From Amycolatopsis thermophila (GTDB taxonomy: Bacteria > Actinomycetota > Actinomycetes > Mycobacteriales > Pseudonocardiaceae), in the NCBI RefSeq assembly GCF_030814215.1, contig NZ_JAUSUT010000001.1:3038001-3102000 (forward strand): a stretch of 64,000 nucleotides of DNA, in the 5' to 3' direction. The notes beneath the pieces are model-generated. The model was not told where the DNA came from and made no database searches. It saw nothing but the letters and a program-made list of their open reading frames with translations. The translations under genes and the position numbers were made by a program. Shown piece by piece: positions 24,506 to 33,157 of this stretch; the stretch's first letter is position 1; each line of letters opens with the position of its first letter.

Positions 24506-25946
24506 ATTTGCTGCTGCGTAGGCGATCTAGGCCAGAAGTGAATGCGAAGAAACCTTCGTTGTTCCAGGACTGCATGCTTTCTGGGCATGTCATAAAGTCG
24601 GTGTTGCTACTTGTGTAGATTTTTAGTCGTCTGGCTTCCCAGTTCGCCTCAATGTGTCCACCAAACTGCGACCAGAAGTCCATGTTGCTGATCGTGAGCA
24701 GAAATCCAAACTCGTAGTTTCCGCTTACCAGGTTAATTCCGAAGCCGGTGCACTCGACCCGCAATCCATCGGTCGTTAAGAGTGACCGCATGGGTTTTGA
24801 CAGGCGAGCTAGATGCATAGGGAGAGCAGCCCGCGGTGCGCTGACGGTGTTGTCGAGTTCTGTGCGGCCGAACAGTTCCTCTTCAAGTTCGCGCAGCAGT
24901 GAGTTGCGAAGTGACGTGTCGGCGTGCACGTCAGTCATGGGCTGATGAAAGCCTTTGGGAATCACCGTCAACTGTCTCGCAGCATTTACGACGAGATGTG
25001 AACGCTCCTGAACGAGCAGAGCGAAATCGGCTGTACCGTACGTATCGGCTGATCGGGCAATGGCAGACAGCGCTAGGACGCCTCCGGCGCAAAGTCTGGA
25101 CGATAGGTCCACCGCTGACGCGAGTGACGGTAGGTATTTGTCTCGTAATGGAAGTGAACCCGTCTTGACGGGCTGACCGTCCGCCAGGGCGTCGAGTAGT
25201 TCATTTTCAAGGAGATCCAGTGTCAGCGCGTATTCGAGGAAGGGTGCAACTCCAACGGTGCCACGTATTGCGCTGGCGCGGATGTCCACGTCGAGCAGGC
25301 GATAGGTCTGCTCATTGGTGAGGCGGACACCAGCGGCTTCTACCTCCGCGAGTCGTTCCAGGGCAGCTGCGGGCACAGGATCAGCGGTCGGTTCAGAGGT
25401 GGTCGGAGCGAGGGCTAGCGCGTCGGTGGTCTCGTTGAGTGGGATGTGGAGGTCGAGCCAGTCCGGTCGCGTGAGGATGCTGGTTTCGAGAGCCTGACCG
25501 CCGAAGCGGGCTGTGTAGAGGCTGTAGTCCGGATCGCTGCCGTAGTAGGCGCGGAGCGCGGCGACCACGTCGGTCCGGCTCACGCGGTCGCGTCGGGCCT
25601 GGCGGGTGGGTAGCTCGCGACGCGTCTTGGGCAGGCGTGCCGTCACGCGCCGGGCGCTCGTTCCGGGCTTCCAGTTGAGTCGTTCGTCGAGCCAGGTGCA
25701 GGCTGCCTCGACGTCTGGGCTGAGGGTGTCACGGTCCGACACGGGGTCACCGTCGATCAGTGCGCGCAGTTGCTCTGGTGTATGCCGGAGGAGTCGCGCT
25801 AGCTTCGGTCGCAGGTACGGGAGTGGGGCGTAGTCGCCGGCCTCCCAGCGGATGACCGTCGAGCGGTCGACGTTGAGAGCGGCAGCCAGGCTTTCCTGCG
25901 TGTACCCGGCTGCCTTGCGCGCCGTTGCCAGCTCCGCCCGTCTCAT
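24486..25946 (-). CDS. HTH regulator with Nudix-like C-terminal domain (Pif-like, paralog 1)
   Basis: A 486-residue protein. An XRE-type helix-turn-helix is at the N-terminus (MRRAELATARKAAGYTQESL, DRSTVIRWEAGDY). After a linker comes a large domain with the conserved blocks RLCAGGVLAL, VIPKGFHQP, RELEEELFG and ECTGFGINLVSGNYEF. RELEEELFG resembles the core of a Nudix box, but the Gly/Glu spacing is not canonical. The pSAM2 immunity protein Pif has a Nudix motif and lies near korSA, and this gene sits back to back with a KorSA-like gene, so an immunity or signalling role is plausible. Paralog of the gene at 31.2 kb. GGAGGGG precedes ATG 25946. Confidence 0.7.
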   Translation of the reverse strand: MRRAELATARKAAGYTQESLAAALNVDRSTVIRWEAGDYAPLPYLRPKLARLLRHTPEQLRALIDGDPVSDRDTLSPDVEAACTWLDERLNWKPGTSARRVTARLPKTRRELPTRQARRDRVSRTDVVAALRAYYGSDPDYSLYTARFGGQALETSILTRPDWLDLHIPLNETTDALALAPTTSEPTADPVPAAALERLAEVEAAGVRLTNEQTYRLLDVDIRASAIRGTVGVAPFLEYALTLDLLENELLDALADGQPVKTGSLPLRDKYLPSLASAVDLSSRLCAGGVLALSAIARSADTYGTADFALLVQERSHLVVNAARQLTVIPKGFHQPMTDVHADTSLRNSLLRELEEELFGRTELDNTVSAPRAALPMHLARLSKPMRSLLTTDGLRVECTGFGINLVSGNYEFGFLLTISNMDFWSQFGGHIEANWEARRLKIYTSSNTDFMTCPESMQSWNNEGFFAFTSGLDRLRSSKSIPSDD

Positions 25947-26134
25947 CACGACCCCTCCCCATGCCAGTCCGGCCACGATAGCAACGATCGGAGCGTTTCC
26001 GCAGGTAAAGCGCAGGAGTGCAACATTCGTGCACCGAGACTCCGACGTTTCTGCTCTGTCCCGTGCCTTCTTCTCCGGCTTGAGTCGGACGTGTGATGAC
26101 GCGGTGGGAGTCGGCGGGACGAGGTGATGAGCAG

Positions 26135-26665
26135 GTGGCAGATCCGATTCTGCTCGTGCGGCCGGTCGCGGGTTCGGTTGGTGAGCGCGAGCGCCTGGTG
26201 CACGTGGTGGGGCGCTCCGGGAAAAGCGACCGGCCGGGGGTGCTGAGAGCTTTGTGCGGCGCAGAGTTCCACGCGGATGAGCTGGACTTGCTTGACCGCG
26301 TGACCGGGATGCCCTGCGAGGACTGCTTGCGACTCGTCCCGTTGCCCCAGCCTGTTGAGCGCAACGAGGTCGCCGGTGAGCCGGCCTTTCGGCCCGAGCC
26401 AACGGGCTACGTCTACGAGCAGTTGGCCGACCACCTCGCTCAGCTCATCGAGACAGGCAGGCTCAGGCCGGGTACGCCACTACCCGCAGAACGCAGGCTT
26501 GCACAGCAGTACGACGTGTCGCTCGGCACTGCCCGGCACGCTACCCAGCTTCTCCGGGCCAGGGGACTCGTCGTGACGGTGCCCGCGAAGGGCACGTTCG
26601 TCGCCGACGCCGTGCCTGAGGGAGGGAATCGGCGAGACCTCGGCGATCAGTCCGAAACGCCGTGA
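26135..26665 (+). CDS. GntR-family regulator (KorSA-like)
   Basis: A 176-residue protein. The C-terminal half is a GntR winged helix (YVYEQLADHLAQLIETGRL, then LPAERRLAQQYDVSLGTARH and GLVVTVPAKGTFVA). The N-terminal half holds CGAEF and CEDCLR, a possible zinc knuckle. KorSA-type GntR proteins repress transfer genes of AICEs, and this gene is convergent with the transfer operon and divergent from the Pif-like gene. The start is uncertain: GTG 26135 or an upstream codon at 26093. Confidence 0.8.
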   Translation: MADPILLVRPVAGSVGERERLVHVVGRSGKSDRPGVLRALCGAEFHADELDLLDRVTGMPCEDCLRLVPLPQPVERNEVAGEPAFRPEPTGYVYEQLADHLAQLIETGRLRPGTPLPAERRLAQQYDVSLGTARHATQLLRARGLVVTVPAKGTFVADAVPEGGNRRDLGDQSETP

Positions 26666-26743
26666 TCGGGCAGCCCACGAGCAACCGCCGATCAGCTTCC
26701 CTGCGGGGCATCCGCCCTGGTCAGGTCGGGGAAGAGCGGAAGG

Positions 26744-26775
26744 GAGCGGGGTGGGGAGAACTCCCCACCCCGCTC
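26744..26775. terminator. Bidirectional hairpin terminator
   Basis: GAGCGGGGTGGGGAG and CTCCCCACCCCGCTC form a perfect 15-bp stem around AA, between the convergent GntR and FtsK/TraB genes. There is no U tail on either strand, but its position and strength make it the best terminator candidate in the element. Confidence 0.8.
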
Positions 26776-26789
26776 TCATGTCCCCGCGC

Positions 26790-28859
26790 CTACTCGGAAC
26801 CGCCCCGGCGGCTTAGCGCCTCCCCAACGTCTTCCGCACGAATCACCTGCACGCCGCCTGACTTGCGCGGCCCGAAGCCGTGTTGGGCGAGCGTCGCCTT
26901 GAGGTCCGAGAAGGTCCAGCCTTCGTACTCGGCCGGGTTGTGCTCGGCGAGGCGGGCGAGCACAACCCTGGTCGGCACTCGTCGCTCGCTGCGCATCACC
27001 GTCGCCACATCCGCCAGGTGATCGACTGGCACGGCCTCGATCGCTGGGCGAGCTGTGATCTCGCGGCCGTGCTCGCGCACGATCGCCAAGGCACGGTGAA
27101 TCACCGGTGTCACCATGTCGACCTCGTCCTCAAAGGGCACGTAGAACGTGCGGATCAGCTCGAAGGCTGCATCGGTCACGCCAACCGCGACGCAGGTTCC
27201 GCGGTCGGTCTTCATGCGGAGGTCGGTCGCGCGGATGCCTGCCCGGTACTTGCCCGCACCGAGCAGACCGTCATTGGCGATCTGGTCGGCTACTGAGAAC
27301 GCCACGCCGCACGAGACGTTCCGGGTGACTTCTCTAGGAATCGAGTCCTTGGTAGGCGATTGCGTCGCCAACAGGAGCACGATCCCGTACTTCCGGCCTC
27401 GCTTGATCACCCTGACCGCCAGCTCGGCCGCGCGCTTGCCGAACTTGGGGTGCTGGAACAGTTCGTGGCACTCGTCGATCGCGCACACCAGCGGGTGCAA
27501 GCCCAAGCCAGCCTTGTCCGCAAGCTTCCGTGACACCTTGGGTGGTCGGCCGGGTTGCTCGCCGAGCACCTTGCCGCGCCGCTCCATCTCCGTCGACAGA
27601 TCTTCGAGCGCGGCCACAGCGGCTTCGGCCACTGCGTCGTCCATGCCCATCCGATAGCGGGTCGCGCGCGGGTCGAACGGGTCGAAGTCCGGCGACTCGC
27701 CCATGACGAAGATCCACAGCTCGGCTGTCGGATCGAGCGCCGCACCCAGCAGCAGCGTCCGGAGCGCCGCGGACTTGCCCTGTCCCGGCCGTCCGCCGAT
27801 CAGCCAGTTCGCCTCGATCAGCGGTGCGTTGACGACCACGCCGCGCTGGGTGAGGCCGAACGGGACGCCGTCGAACACGTCGAGCTGCCCGCCATGTTGG
27901 AGCGGCCATTCCCCGGCTCCGCCAGCGAGTGCACCCTTGTCGGCCACCCACAGGTCAAGCACGCCGGCCTCGTCGCCTTCGGTCGGCCAGGTCTCCAGCT
28001 TCGCCCGTCCGAGGTTCGCGGCGAGCTTGTCGCGCCGGTCGGCCACCATGTCAGCCGTCGTCCCCAGCGGAAGCCGCACCTGCACGAACGTGCCGTTGCC
28101 GTCCCGCCGGGCAGGGATGCTGTAGAGCAGCTCACCTCCGTTCTTGAAGAAGGAGTTCAGCGGTGCGATGCCCAGATGCCCGAGTGCCTTCGACACCATG
28201 CGTTCGTCGATCCACGAATCCGCGTCGTCGCGGTCGGGCCTGCTGAGCCAGCTCGCGCCAGGCTCCTTATCGCGGCCCTCCCAAGCGGCCGCGACGATCC
28301 AGACAACCGGACCGACGAGGAGCAGCGCAGACGCAGCGGTCTTCGCCACCTCCCAGCCAGTACCTATCAGGTTCAGCAGTTGCGCGAGCCAGGGCCACAT
28401 GTCCTCGCGCGCCATCCACGAGTCGACGCACCACAACAAGAGGCCAACCGGCGCGACGATGGCCGCCAACACGGCGCAGCGGTGCAGGACGATCGCGAGG
28501 CGGCCCCAACGAGCCTTCGAGTCTGCGCGGATCAGTTCCTGAGCTTGCCGCCGCGCTTCCGAGTCGCCGGCAACCCGTGCGGCGCGGGCATCAGCTCGCA
28601 GGTCGCCGTACGTTGCCCACGTCCATGCCTTCGCCATCCAGCGCCCATGGCCCCGCAGTACGAACCAGGCCAGGCGCAGAAGGTCCCGCGGCAGCTTCCG
28701 GAAGCGGTATGCGGCTACCGCTCGCACGTGAGCAGTCCCCGGCGCACCCCACCACTTGGCGAGCGCCGATCGTGGCCCAGAGCCGGGCTCTTCGTCGGTG
28801 ACAATCTCCGCCTCGAACACCTTCGGTTCGAGTGCACCGCGTTCATGGCGATCGTTCAT
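26790..28859 (-). CDS. FtsK/SpoIIIE-type DNA translocase (TraB-like conjugation protein)
   Basis: A 689-residue motor that in AICEs moves double-stranded DNA between mycelial cells. The basic N-terminal region is followed by two membrane helices (about 126-146 and 165-190), the ATPase core with Walker A GGRPGQGKS (Lys 362) and Walker B VCAIDECHELF, and arginine-rich IKRGRKYGIVLLLATQSPT. A winged-helix-like C-terminus (SDLKATLAQHGFGPRKSGG) may read the clt/8-bp repeats. ATG 28859 follows AGGAGG and overlaps the upstream gene stop as ATGA. The frame is open to 29555, but that extension is the shadow of the upstream gene. Confidence 0.88.
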   Translation of the reverse strand: MNDRHERGALEPKVFEAEIVTDEEPGSGPRSALAKWWGAPGTAHVRAVAAYRFRKLPRDLLRLAWFVLRGHGRWMAKAWTWATYGDLRADARAARVAGDSEARRQAQELIRADSKARWGRLAIVLHRCAVLAAIVAPVGLLLWCVDSWMAREDMWPWLAQLLNLIGTGWEVAKTAASALLLVGPVVWIVAAAWEGRDKEPGASWLSRPDRDDADSWIDERMVSKALGHLGIAPLNSFFKNGGELLYSIPARRDGNGTFVQVRLPLGTTADMVADRRDKLAANLGRAKLETWPTEGDEAGVLDLWVADKGALAGGAGEWPLQHGGQLDVFDGVPFGLTQRGVVVNAPLIEANWLIGGRPGQGKSAALRTLLLGAALDPTAELWIFVMGESPDFDPFDPRATRYRMGMDDAVAEAAVAALEDLSTEMERRGKVLGEQPGRPPKVSRKLADKAGLGLHPLVCAIDECHELFQHPKFGKRAAELAVRVIKRGRKYGIVLLLATQSPTKDSIPREVTRNVSCGVAFSVADQIANDGLLGAGKYRAGIRATDLRMKTDRGTCVAVGVTDAAFELIRTFYVPFEDEVDMVTPVIHRALAIVREHGREITARPAIEAVPVDHLADVATVMRSERRVPTRVVLARLAEHNPAEYEGWTFSDLKATLAQHGFGPRKSGGVQVIRAEDVGEALSRRGGSE

Positions 28860-29545
28860 GACAGGGCCTCCTGTCCTTCGACCTCGGCCCTGAGCGCGTC
28901 CGCCACACGAGGCGACAACCCGCGTGAACATCCCGTGGCTTGCCGCACCCACGCGGGCGTCACCTCGACCCCGGGTGACCACGCCTCGCGTGCATCGGAC
29001 AGGTAGTCCGCGAAGAGCTTCCGACCCGCGCGCCGCTGAGGCGGTCGCCTCTCGTCGACAGCGCGCGGCTTGTACTCGGCAGACACCGTGGCGGCTTCGA
29101 TCAGCTTCTCGCGCAGGTCGGTCACGGCCTCGGCTGCCGTGAACACCAGCAGCGGCGGCACGGAGTGCAGCACGATTCCGGACCACGAACCTGCCGCGAA
29201 CGAGGACCAGGTGTTCATGACATACGTGGCGGCGAGCGTGAACCACTTCGCACGCCGCACCCACGAGCCCATGCGGACGCCGTGCCGGGCCGTGACCTGC
29301 TCGGCACGCAGGATCGCGATCAGCACCAGCGAGACGGTGGGATCGAGCAGCCAGGCGGCCAGCCATGTCAGCGACCAGGCAGGCGCGCCCGCGGCGGCGA
29401 AGTGCTGGACGTTGGTCATCGTGAAGGCCAGTCCGAGGGTGATCCCGGTCCAGCACAACCGGTCCACCTGGACACGGACGCGCTCGATGTCGTGGCCGGC
29501 GGGTGGCCGCCCGTAGGCGGCCACCCTGTTCAGCTCGCGATTCAT
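28856..29545 (-). CDS. Four-helix membrane protein of the transfer operon (DUF2637-like/Spd-like)
   Basis: A 229-residue integral membrane protein with four hydrophobic segments (about 30-55, 62-85, 108-126 and 130-150) and a basic cytosolic C-terminal tail of about 70 residues (RRPPQRRAGRKLF). Position directly upstream of and overlapping the translocase gene fits the Spd or DUF2637 proteins that help plasmid spread through the hypha. The assignment rests on topology and context. It overlaps its neighbours on both sides by four bases. Confidence 0.65.
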   Translation of the reverse strand: MNRELNRVAAYGRPPAGHDIERVRVQVDRLCWTGITLGLAFTMTNVQHFAAAGAPAWSLTWLAAWLLDPTVSLVLIAILRAEQVTARHGVRMGSWVRRAKWFTLAATYVMNTWSSFAAGSWSGIVLHSVPPLLVFTAAEAVTDLREKLIEAATVSAEYKPRAVDERRPPQRRAGRKLFADYLSDAREAWSPGVEVTPAWVRQATGCSRGLSPRVADALRAEVEGQEALS

Positions 29546-29859
29546 CGACGACCACCCCGGACGTCCACGGTGACGACGGTCAACGCCTTCGTCAGTCCGT
29601 GGCCCGCGAACAGCGCCGGAATTCCGAGCACGGCCAACAAGAGCCCGTGGTTGCCCGGTGCGGCCACGACGACGACCCACTGCACGCCCACGATCAGCGC
29701 GGCCGTGAACAACACCCGGCCGAAGAGCGACAGCAAGCGGCTGCTCGCTCGGGACGCTTCGAGCGTGCGCCGCCTCTTCCACGAACGGATCCGCCACAGG
29801 AGGAACCAGCCGGCCAGAATGCCCAAAGCCACGAGGACTTGCGTTGGCGTGAGGTTCAT
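29542..29859 (-). CDS. Small two-helix membrane protein of the transfer operon
   Basis: A 105-residue protein. The first helix is TPTQVLVALGILAGWFLLW, then a basic loop (RIRSWKRRRTLEASR) and one or two further helices (LFTAALIVGVQWVVVVAA; LLLAVLGIPALFAG). Its stop overlaps the next start by four bases and its own start overlaps the WhiB-like gene, so the operon is translated as a chain. A role in intramycelial spread is inferred from position. Confidence 0.65.
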   Translation of the reverse strand: MNLTPTQVLVALGILAGWFLLWRIRSWKRRRTLEASRASSRLLSLFGRVLFTAALIVGVQWVVVVAAPGNHGLLLAVLGIPALFAGHGLTKALTVVTVDVRGGRR

Positions 29860-30224
29860 CGCTGCTCACCTCCGTTCCGGGCAGTGCGACGTGCGCTCCA
29901 GATCGCATACAGAGCCCGGCGGTCGTCTTCCGACAACGCTCCCCAGACTCCGAGCGTGAACGGGCCGGCGGTGCGCAACTCCAACTCCAGACAGGCCAGC
30001 TTGGCTGCACAGCCCGCGCAGATCACCGCGGCCAGCTCGCGGTCGGACAGGTCATCGCCGGTCCACTCCGGGGCGCTGCCGGACGAGTAGAGCCACATGC
30101 ACGAGCCGTCGCGGCGCACGATGTCCTCGAGCACGTCGTCCGGGACGTCGGCGTAGCGGTCAAGCTCGACTGCGAGTGCCGTGAGGTAGTCCGCGAAATC
30201 CTCGAAGGCGTCCGGGTTCACCAC
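29856..30224 (-). CDS. WhiB-like iron-sulfur regulator
   Basis: A 122-residue Wbl protein. The four cluster cysteines are in GSCMW (about 42), ICAGC (69 and 72) and ACLELE (78), followed by the turn motif GVWGALSED and a basic tail (SARRTARNGG) for DNA contact. Wbl proteins bind 4Fe-4S clusters and sigma factor region 4. Being inside the transfer operon it may couple element transfer to redox state or development (inference). Confidence 0.8.
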   Translation of the reverse strand: MVNPDAFEDFADYLTALAVELDRYADVPDDVLEDIVRRDGSCMWLYSSGSAPEWTGDDLSDRELAAVICAGCAAKLACLELELRTAGPFTLGVWGALSEDDRRALYAIWSARRTARNGGEQR

Positions 30225-30538
30225 GACTCACCTCCGGTGAGCCGGGCAACCTCGCGGGCCGTGCGGCGTTCAGCGGCGATGCGGCTGGGATCGACGACGC
30301 CACCCGTCGCGTCCACCTCCGCGATCAGTCGATCAAGCGCGACTGCCGGGATGATGTACCGAGAGCGAAGCCGGACCGCGGGGAAATCGCCGTCCCGGAT
30401 GATCCGGTAGAGCGTCGACGGCCCGACGCGGAGGAGCCTGGCTGCCTCCCGGACCGTGTAGAAGGCCGGTCGCGAATCGCGGTTATGAGTGGTTTCTGGA
30501 ACTGCATTCTGAGAGCGTTCCGTGTTGGTGTTTTCCAT
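30218..30538 (-). CDS. Excisionase-family helix-turn-helix protein
   Basis: A 106-residue DNA-binding protein. The central MerR/excisionase-like motif is FYTVREAARLLRVGPSTLYR, followed by DFPAVRLRSRYIIPAVALD, the wing used by Xis and AlpA proteins. It is the first gene of the transfer operon rather than the neighbour of the integrase gene, which is unusual: it could be Xis or an activator of the operon. It overlaps the WhiB-like gene by seven bases. Confidence 0.75.
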   Translation of the reverse strand: MENTNTERSQNAVPETTHNRDSRPAFYTVREAARLLRVGPSTLYRIIRDGDFPAVRLRSRYIIPAVALDRLIAEVDATGGVVDPSRIAAERRTAREVARLTGGESW

Positions 30539-30595
30539 GACTTCGATTCAAGGAAAAACCACGGTCGCCAACCATGCATGACCAGTGCACTGCAA

Positions 30596-30623
30596 ATGCA
30601 GAACCAATGCAGGAGTAATGCAG
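30596..30623 (+). repeat. Three 11-bp iterons in the divergent promoter region
   Basis: ATGCAG occurs at 30596, 30607 and 30618, exactly one helical turn apart, each followed by two to five variable bases. ATGCATG and GTGCACTGCA lie just upstream. The 295-bp interval 30539-30833 between the excisionase-like and XRE genes holds no other feature. Likely binding site for one of the two flanking regulators; a replication or transfer origin is possible. Confidence 0.65.
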
Positions 30624-30833
30624 GTTCCTGTTTTCCGTCGGATTTGAGGCGGGTTGGAGCTCGTTCGACGACTCGGTCGGAACGAACTCCTAACACTGAT
30701 GGCGATGATTTCATCGAAATATCAATGAAGTCAGCGATGGTGCGAGCAAGGCTTGCCTAGCTGCGGCGTGATGCCGCTGAAACCCTTGGAGATCCGCTAA
30801 CGTCGGCGCTGCAGCAGGAGCGCGGAGGAGCAC

Positions 30834-31202
30834 GTGTCGGAGGATTGGGCCGCAGTAGCGAAGGCCATCAACGAGCGAATGAAAGAACTCGGGTGGCAAC
30901 AGCAGGAATTGGCGGCTCGGTCACACGTATCTTCGGCCATCGTCCGCGAGATCCAGCGGAACACCGTGAACCGGAAGCGGAGTCCGCGCACACTGGAATC
31001 TCTTTCGGTGGCCCTCGGCTGGCATCCGCGGCATTTGGAAGCTGTATTGCGTGGCGAGCGTCCACCGGCGCGAAAAGAATTGACGGAGCAAGATCTCTCC
31101 GGCCGGCTCGATGCCTTGGAACACCGACTGGACGGCATCACCGAGCAGCTAGCCACGGTCATCCGGCTGCTGAAGGCATCGCGACCGTCGGAGGACCGGT
31201 AA
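30834..31202 (+). CDS. XRE-family transcriptional regulator
   Basis: A 122-residue protein. The N-terminal Cro/CI helix-turn-helix is INERMKELGWQQQELAARSH, with SSAIVREIQRN as recognition helix, followed by LESLSVALGWHPRHLEAVL. The C-terminal third is a charged coiled coil (LSGRLDALEHRLDGITEQL) that suggests dimerisation. GGAGGAG precedes GTG 30834. It is three bases upstream of the HTH/Nudix-like gene and must be cotranscribed. Confidence 0.85.
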   Translation: MSEDWAAVAKAINERMKELGWQQQELAARSHVSSAIVREIQRNTVNRKRSPRTLESLSVALGWHPRHLEAVLRGERPPARKELTEQDLSGRLDALEHRLDGITEQLATVIRLLKASRPSEDR

Positions 31203-31205
31203 GGC

Positions 31206-32789
31206 ATGCGGACGGACCCGTGGACCGGCCGGACGGCGTGCGCGCTCCAGAAGGCGTTGCGGCTCAGCAACGAGCTGTTCGCCGAACACCTCGGGATCGG
31301 GGTCCGCACTGTCGCGTCATGGCACCAAAAGCCCGACCTGAAGCCAAAGTCGGAGATGCAACAGCTCCTCGACACGGCTTACGAACGAGCATCGGCAACC
31401 GTCCGCGCGCGCTTCGCTGAACTTCTCGGTCAGGGCCTGGCCGTGCCGGCGGCAGATGCGGTGGCGGATGACGACGCCAGGGAGGCCGCCGAGCTGCGGC
31501 TTACTGGTGATCCACACATTGCAGTGGCGCTGGAGTGGCTGGACGGTCACGCAGGCTGGGAGGCGGGCACCAGTCGGCGCAAGGTGGCTGCCGCGCTTGC
31601 CAACGTCGACGTGCGAGGTCTGCGCGATCGGGGAGCGCGCCGCGGAGGTATAAGCCAGACGGATGTCACGCGCGCGCTGCACGACTACTACGGGACCGCC
31701 GAGAACGGGTACGGCAGGTACAGCGCGAAGTTCGGGAACGAACAGACCGCCGCGACAACGATCCTGACCCGCGAAGATTGGCTTGACCTCGGCGCTCCTC
31801 TGCTGACCCGTGCCGATGGCCTAAAGCTCGATCAAGCGCCGTCCGAAGCAGCCGCGAGCCTGAACGAACAGGCACTCAACGCCGCCATCCAGAGGCTTGC
31901 CGAGACCCTGGAACTCGGGACCAAGCTTGTGAACATGCCGCTCTACCGACTGAGGACTGCGAGTGCCGGGGAGGACGGTATCGCCGGGACAGTCGGGATC
32001 GCGCCGTTCGTGCACTACGCGCTGACGATGGACCTACTCGAAGGCGAGCTACTGGACGCGCTCGCGACCGGTGCTGGTCCTGGCCGTCTCCCACTGCGGG
32101 AGCACTACCTACCCGACCTGGACGCGGTAACCCGGCTTGAGAACCGGCTATGCGCGGGCGGAGTGCTAGCCCTGTGCGCCATCGCCCGCCCGGCCAGCCT
32201 GCACGGTGACGCGGACTACCTGATCCTGATCCAGCAGCGATCCGGCAACGTGGTCAACGCCAACCGCCAGCTCGCCGTGATCCCCAAGGGCTTCCATCAG
32301 CCGGCCGCCGACCTCCGCGCAGACACGCGCCTTGGTGGAACTCTGCTGCGCGAGATGGAAGAGGAACTGTTCGGCCGCGATGACGTCGACAACACCCTCG
32401 GCGACCAGCGGGCGGCCGATCCCATGCACCCTAGCCGCCAGTCCGAGCCAATGCGGTGGCTACTGGAACGCCCGCTCGGCGAGCGCCTGCGCATGGAGTG
32501 CACCGGCTTCGGCCTGAACCTGGTGAGCGGGAACTACGAGTTCCCCAGCCTGATCGTCATCGAAGACGAGGACTTCTGGCTCCGCTTCGGCGGCCAGATC
32601 GAGGCCAACTGGGAAACGTCCAACCTGCGTCGCTACTCGACGCTCGATACCGATCTCTTGGCCGAGTTGCTGGCCGATGTAGCTTGGAGCAACGAAGGGC
32701 TGTTCGCCGTGCTGCAGGGGTTCCGACGCCTCGCCGAGCTCGGTGGACACCGCGTGAAGCTACCGCCCGTGGAATGGGAGTTGACGTGA
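31206..32789 (+). CDS. HTH protein with Nudix-like C-terminal domain (paralog 2)
   Basis: A 527-residue paralog of the gene at 24.5-25.9 kb. The N-terminus has a different HTH-like unit (LRLSNELFAEHLGIGVRTVA). The shared domain shows RLCAGGVLALCAIAR, VVNANRQLAVIPKGFHQP, REMEEELFG (382-390) and ECTGFGLNLVSGNYEF. REMEEELFG resembles the Nudix-box core REuxEExGu, but the upstream Gly-x5-Glu is not recognisable. It overlaps the cupin gene by four bases (GTGA). Together with the XRE gene upstream this is a three-gene unit. Nucleotide or signal-molecule binding is inferred only. Confidence 0.7.
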   Translation: MRTDPWTGRTACALQKALRLSNELFAEHLGIGVRTVASWHQKPDLKPKSEMQQLLDTAYERASATVRARFAELLGQGLAVPAADAVADDDAREAAELRLTGDPHIAVALEWLDGHAGWEAGTSRRKVAAALANVDVRGLRDRGARRGGISQTDVTRALHDYYGTAENGYGRYSAKFGNEQTAATTILTREDWLDLGAPLLTRADGLKLDQAPSEAAASLNEQALNAAIQRLAETLELGTKLVNMPLYRLRTASAGEDGIAGTVGIAPFVHYALTMDLLEGELLDALATGAGPGRLPLREHYLPDLDAVTRLENRLCAGGVLALCAIARPASLHGDADYLILIQQRSGNVVNANRQLAVIPKGFHQPAADLRADTRLGGTLLREMEEELFGRDDVDNTLGDQRAADPMHPSRQSEPMRWLLERPLGERLRMECTGFGLNLVSGNYEFPSLIVIEDEDFWLRFGGQIEANWETSNLRRYSTLDTDLLAELLADVAWSNEGLFAVLQGFRRLAELGGHRVKLPPVEWELT

Positions 32790-33133
32790 CCGAAGGCTGG
32801 CACACCGGCAACGCCGTCGAAGACGGCGCGGACACGCGGGGCTGGATCGTCGGTCACTTCATCGACCCGTCGAAGGGCGTGCGATCGACCAAGGATGTCG
32901 AGGTCAAGTGGGCGACACACCCCAAGGGTGACAAGCGGCCGGAGTGGACTTCTGATGACCAGCGAACGACGCTCGTCATACTTGTCAGCGGGCATTTCCG
33001 GGTACAATCTAGCGAAGGTTCAGCTGTTTTCTCGAGGCAGGGTGACTATGCGATGTGGGGGCCGGGGGTCGACCACACTTGGGAAGCGTTGGATAACTCT
33101 GTCGTTCTGACTGTACGCTGGCCTTCTTCTTAA
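32786..33133 (+). CDS. Cupin-domain protein coupled to the HTH/Nudix-like gene
   Basis: A 115-residue protein with a single small beta-barrel: HPKGDKRPEWTSDDQRTTL, LVILVSGHFRVQ, and GDYAMWGPGVDHTWEAL, which has the cupin GDY...PGVDH pattern with one His. The absence of the full His-His-Glu triad makes a metal enzyme doubtful, so ligand binding is more likely. Translational coupling (GTGA) links it to the preceding paralog 2. Paralog 1 has no cupin neighbour. Confidence 0.7.
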   Translation: MTEGWHTGNAVEDGADTRGWIVGHFIDPSKGVRSTKDVEVKWATHPKGDKRPEWTSDDQRTTLVILVSGHFRVQSSEGSAVFSRQGDYAMWGPGVDHTWEALDNSVVLTVRWPSS

Positions 33134-33157
33134 ATACCGGATGCTTGGACTTCTGGG

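Noticed and set aside
28860-29555. N-terminal extension of the FtsK/TraB frame to 921 residues
   Set aside because: The extra part is the out-of-frame shadow of the upstream membrane-protein gene; ATG 28859 has AGGAGG and an ATGA overlap.
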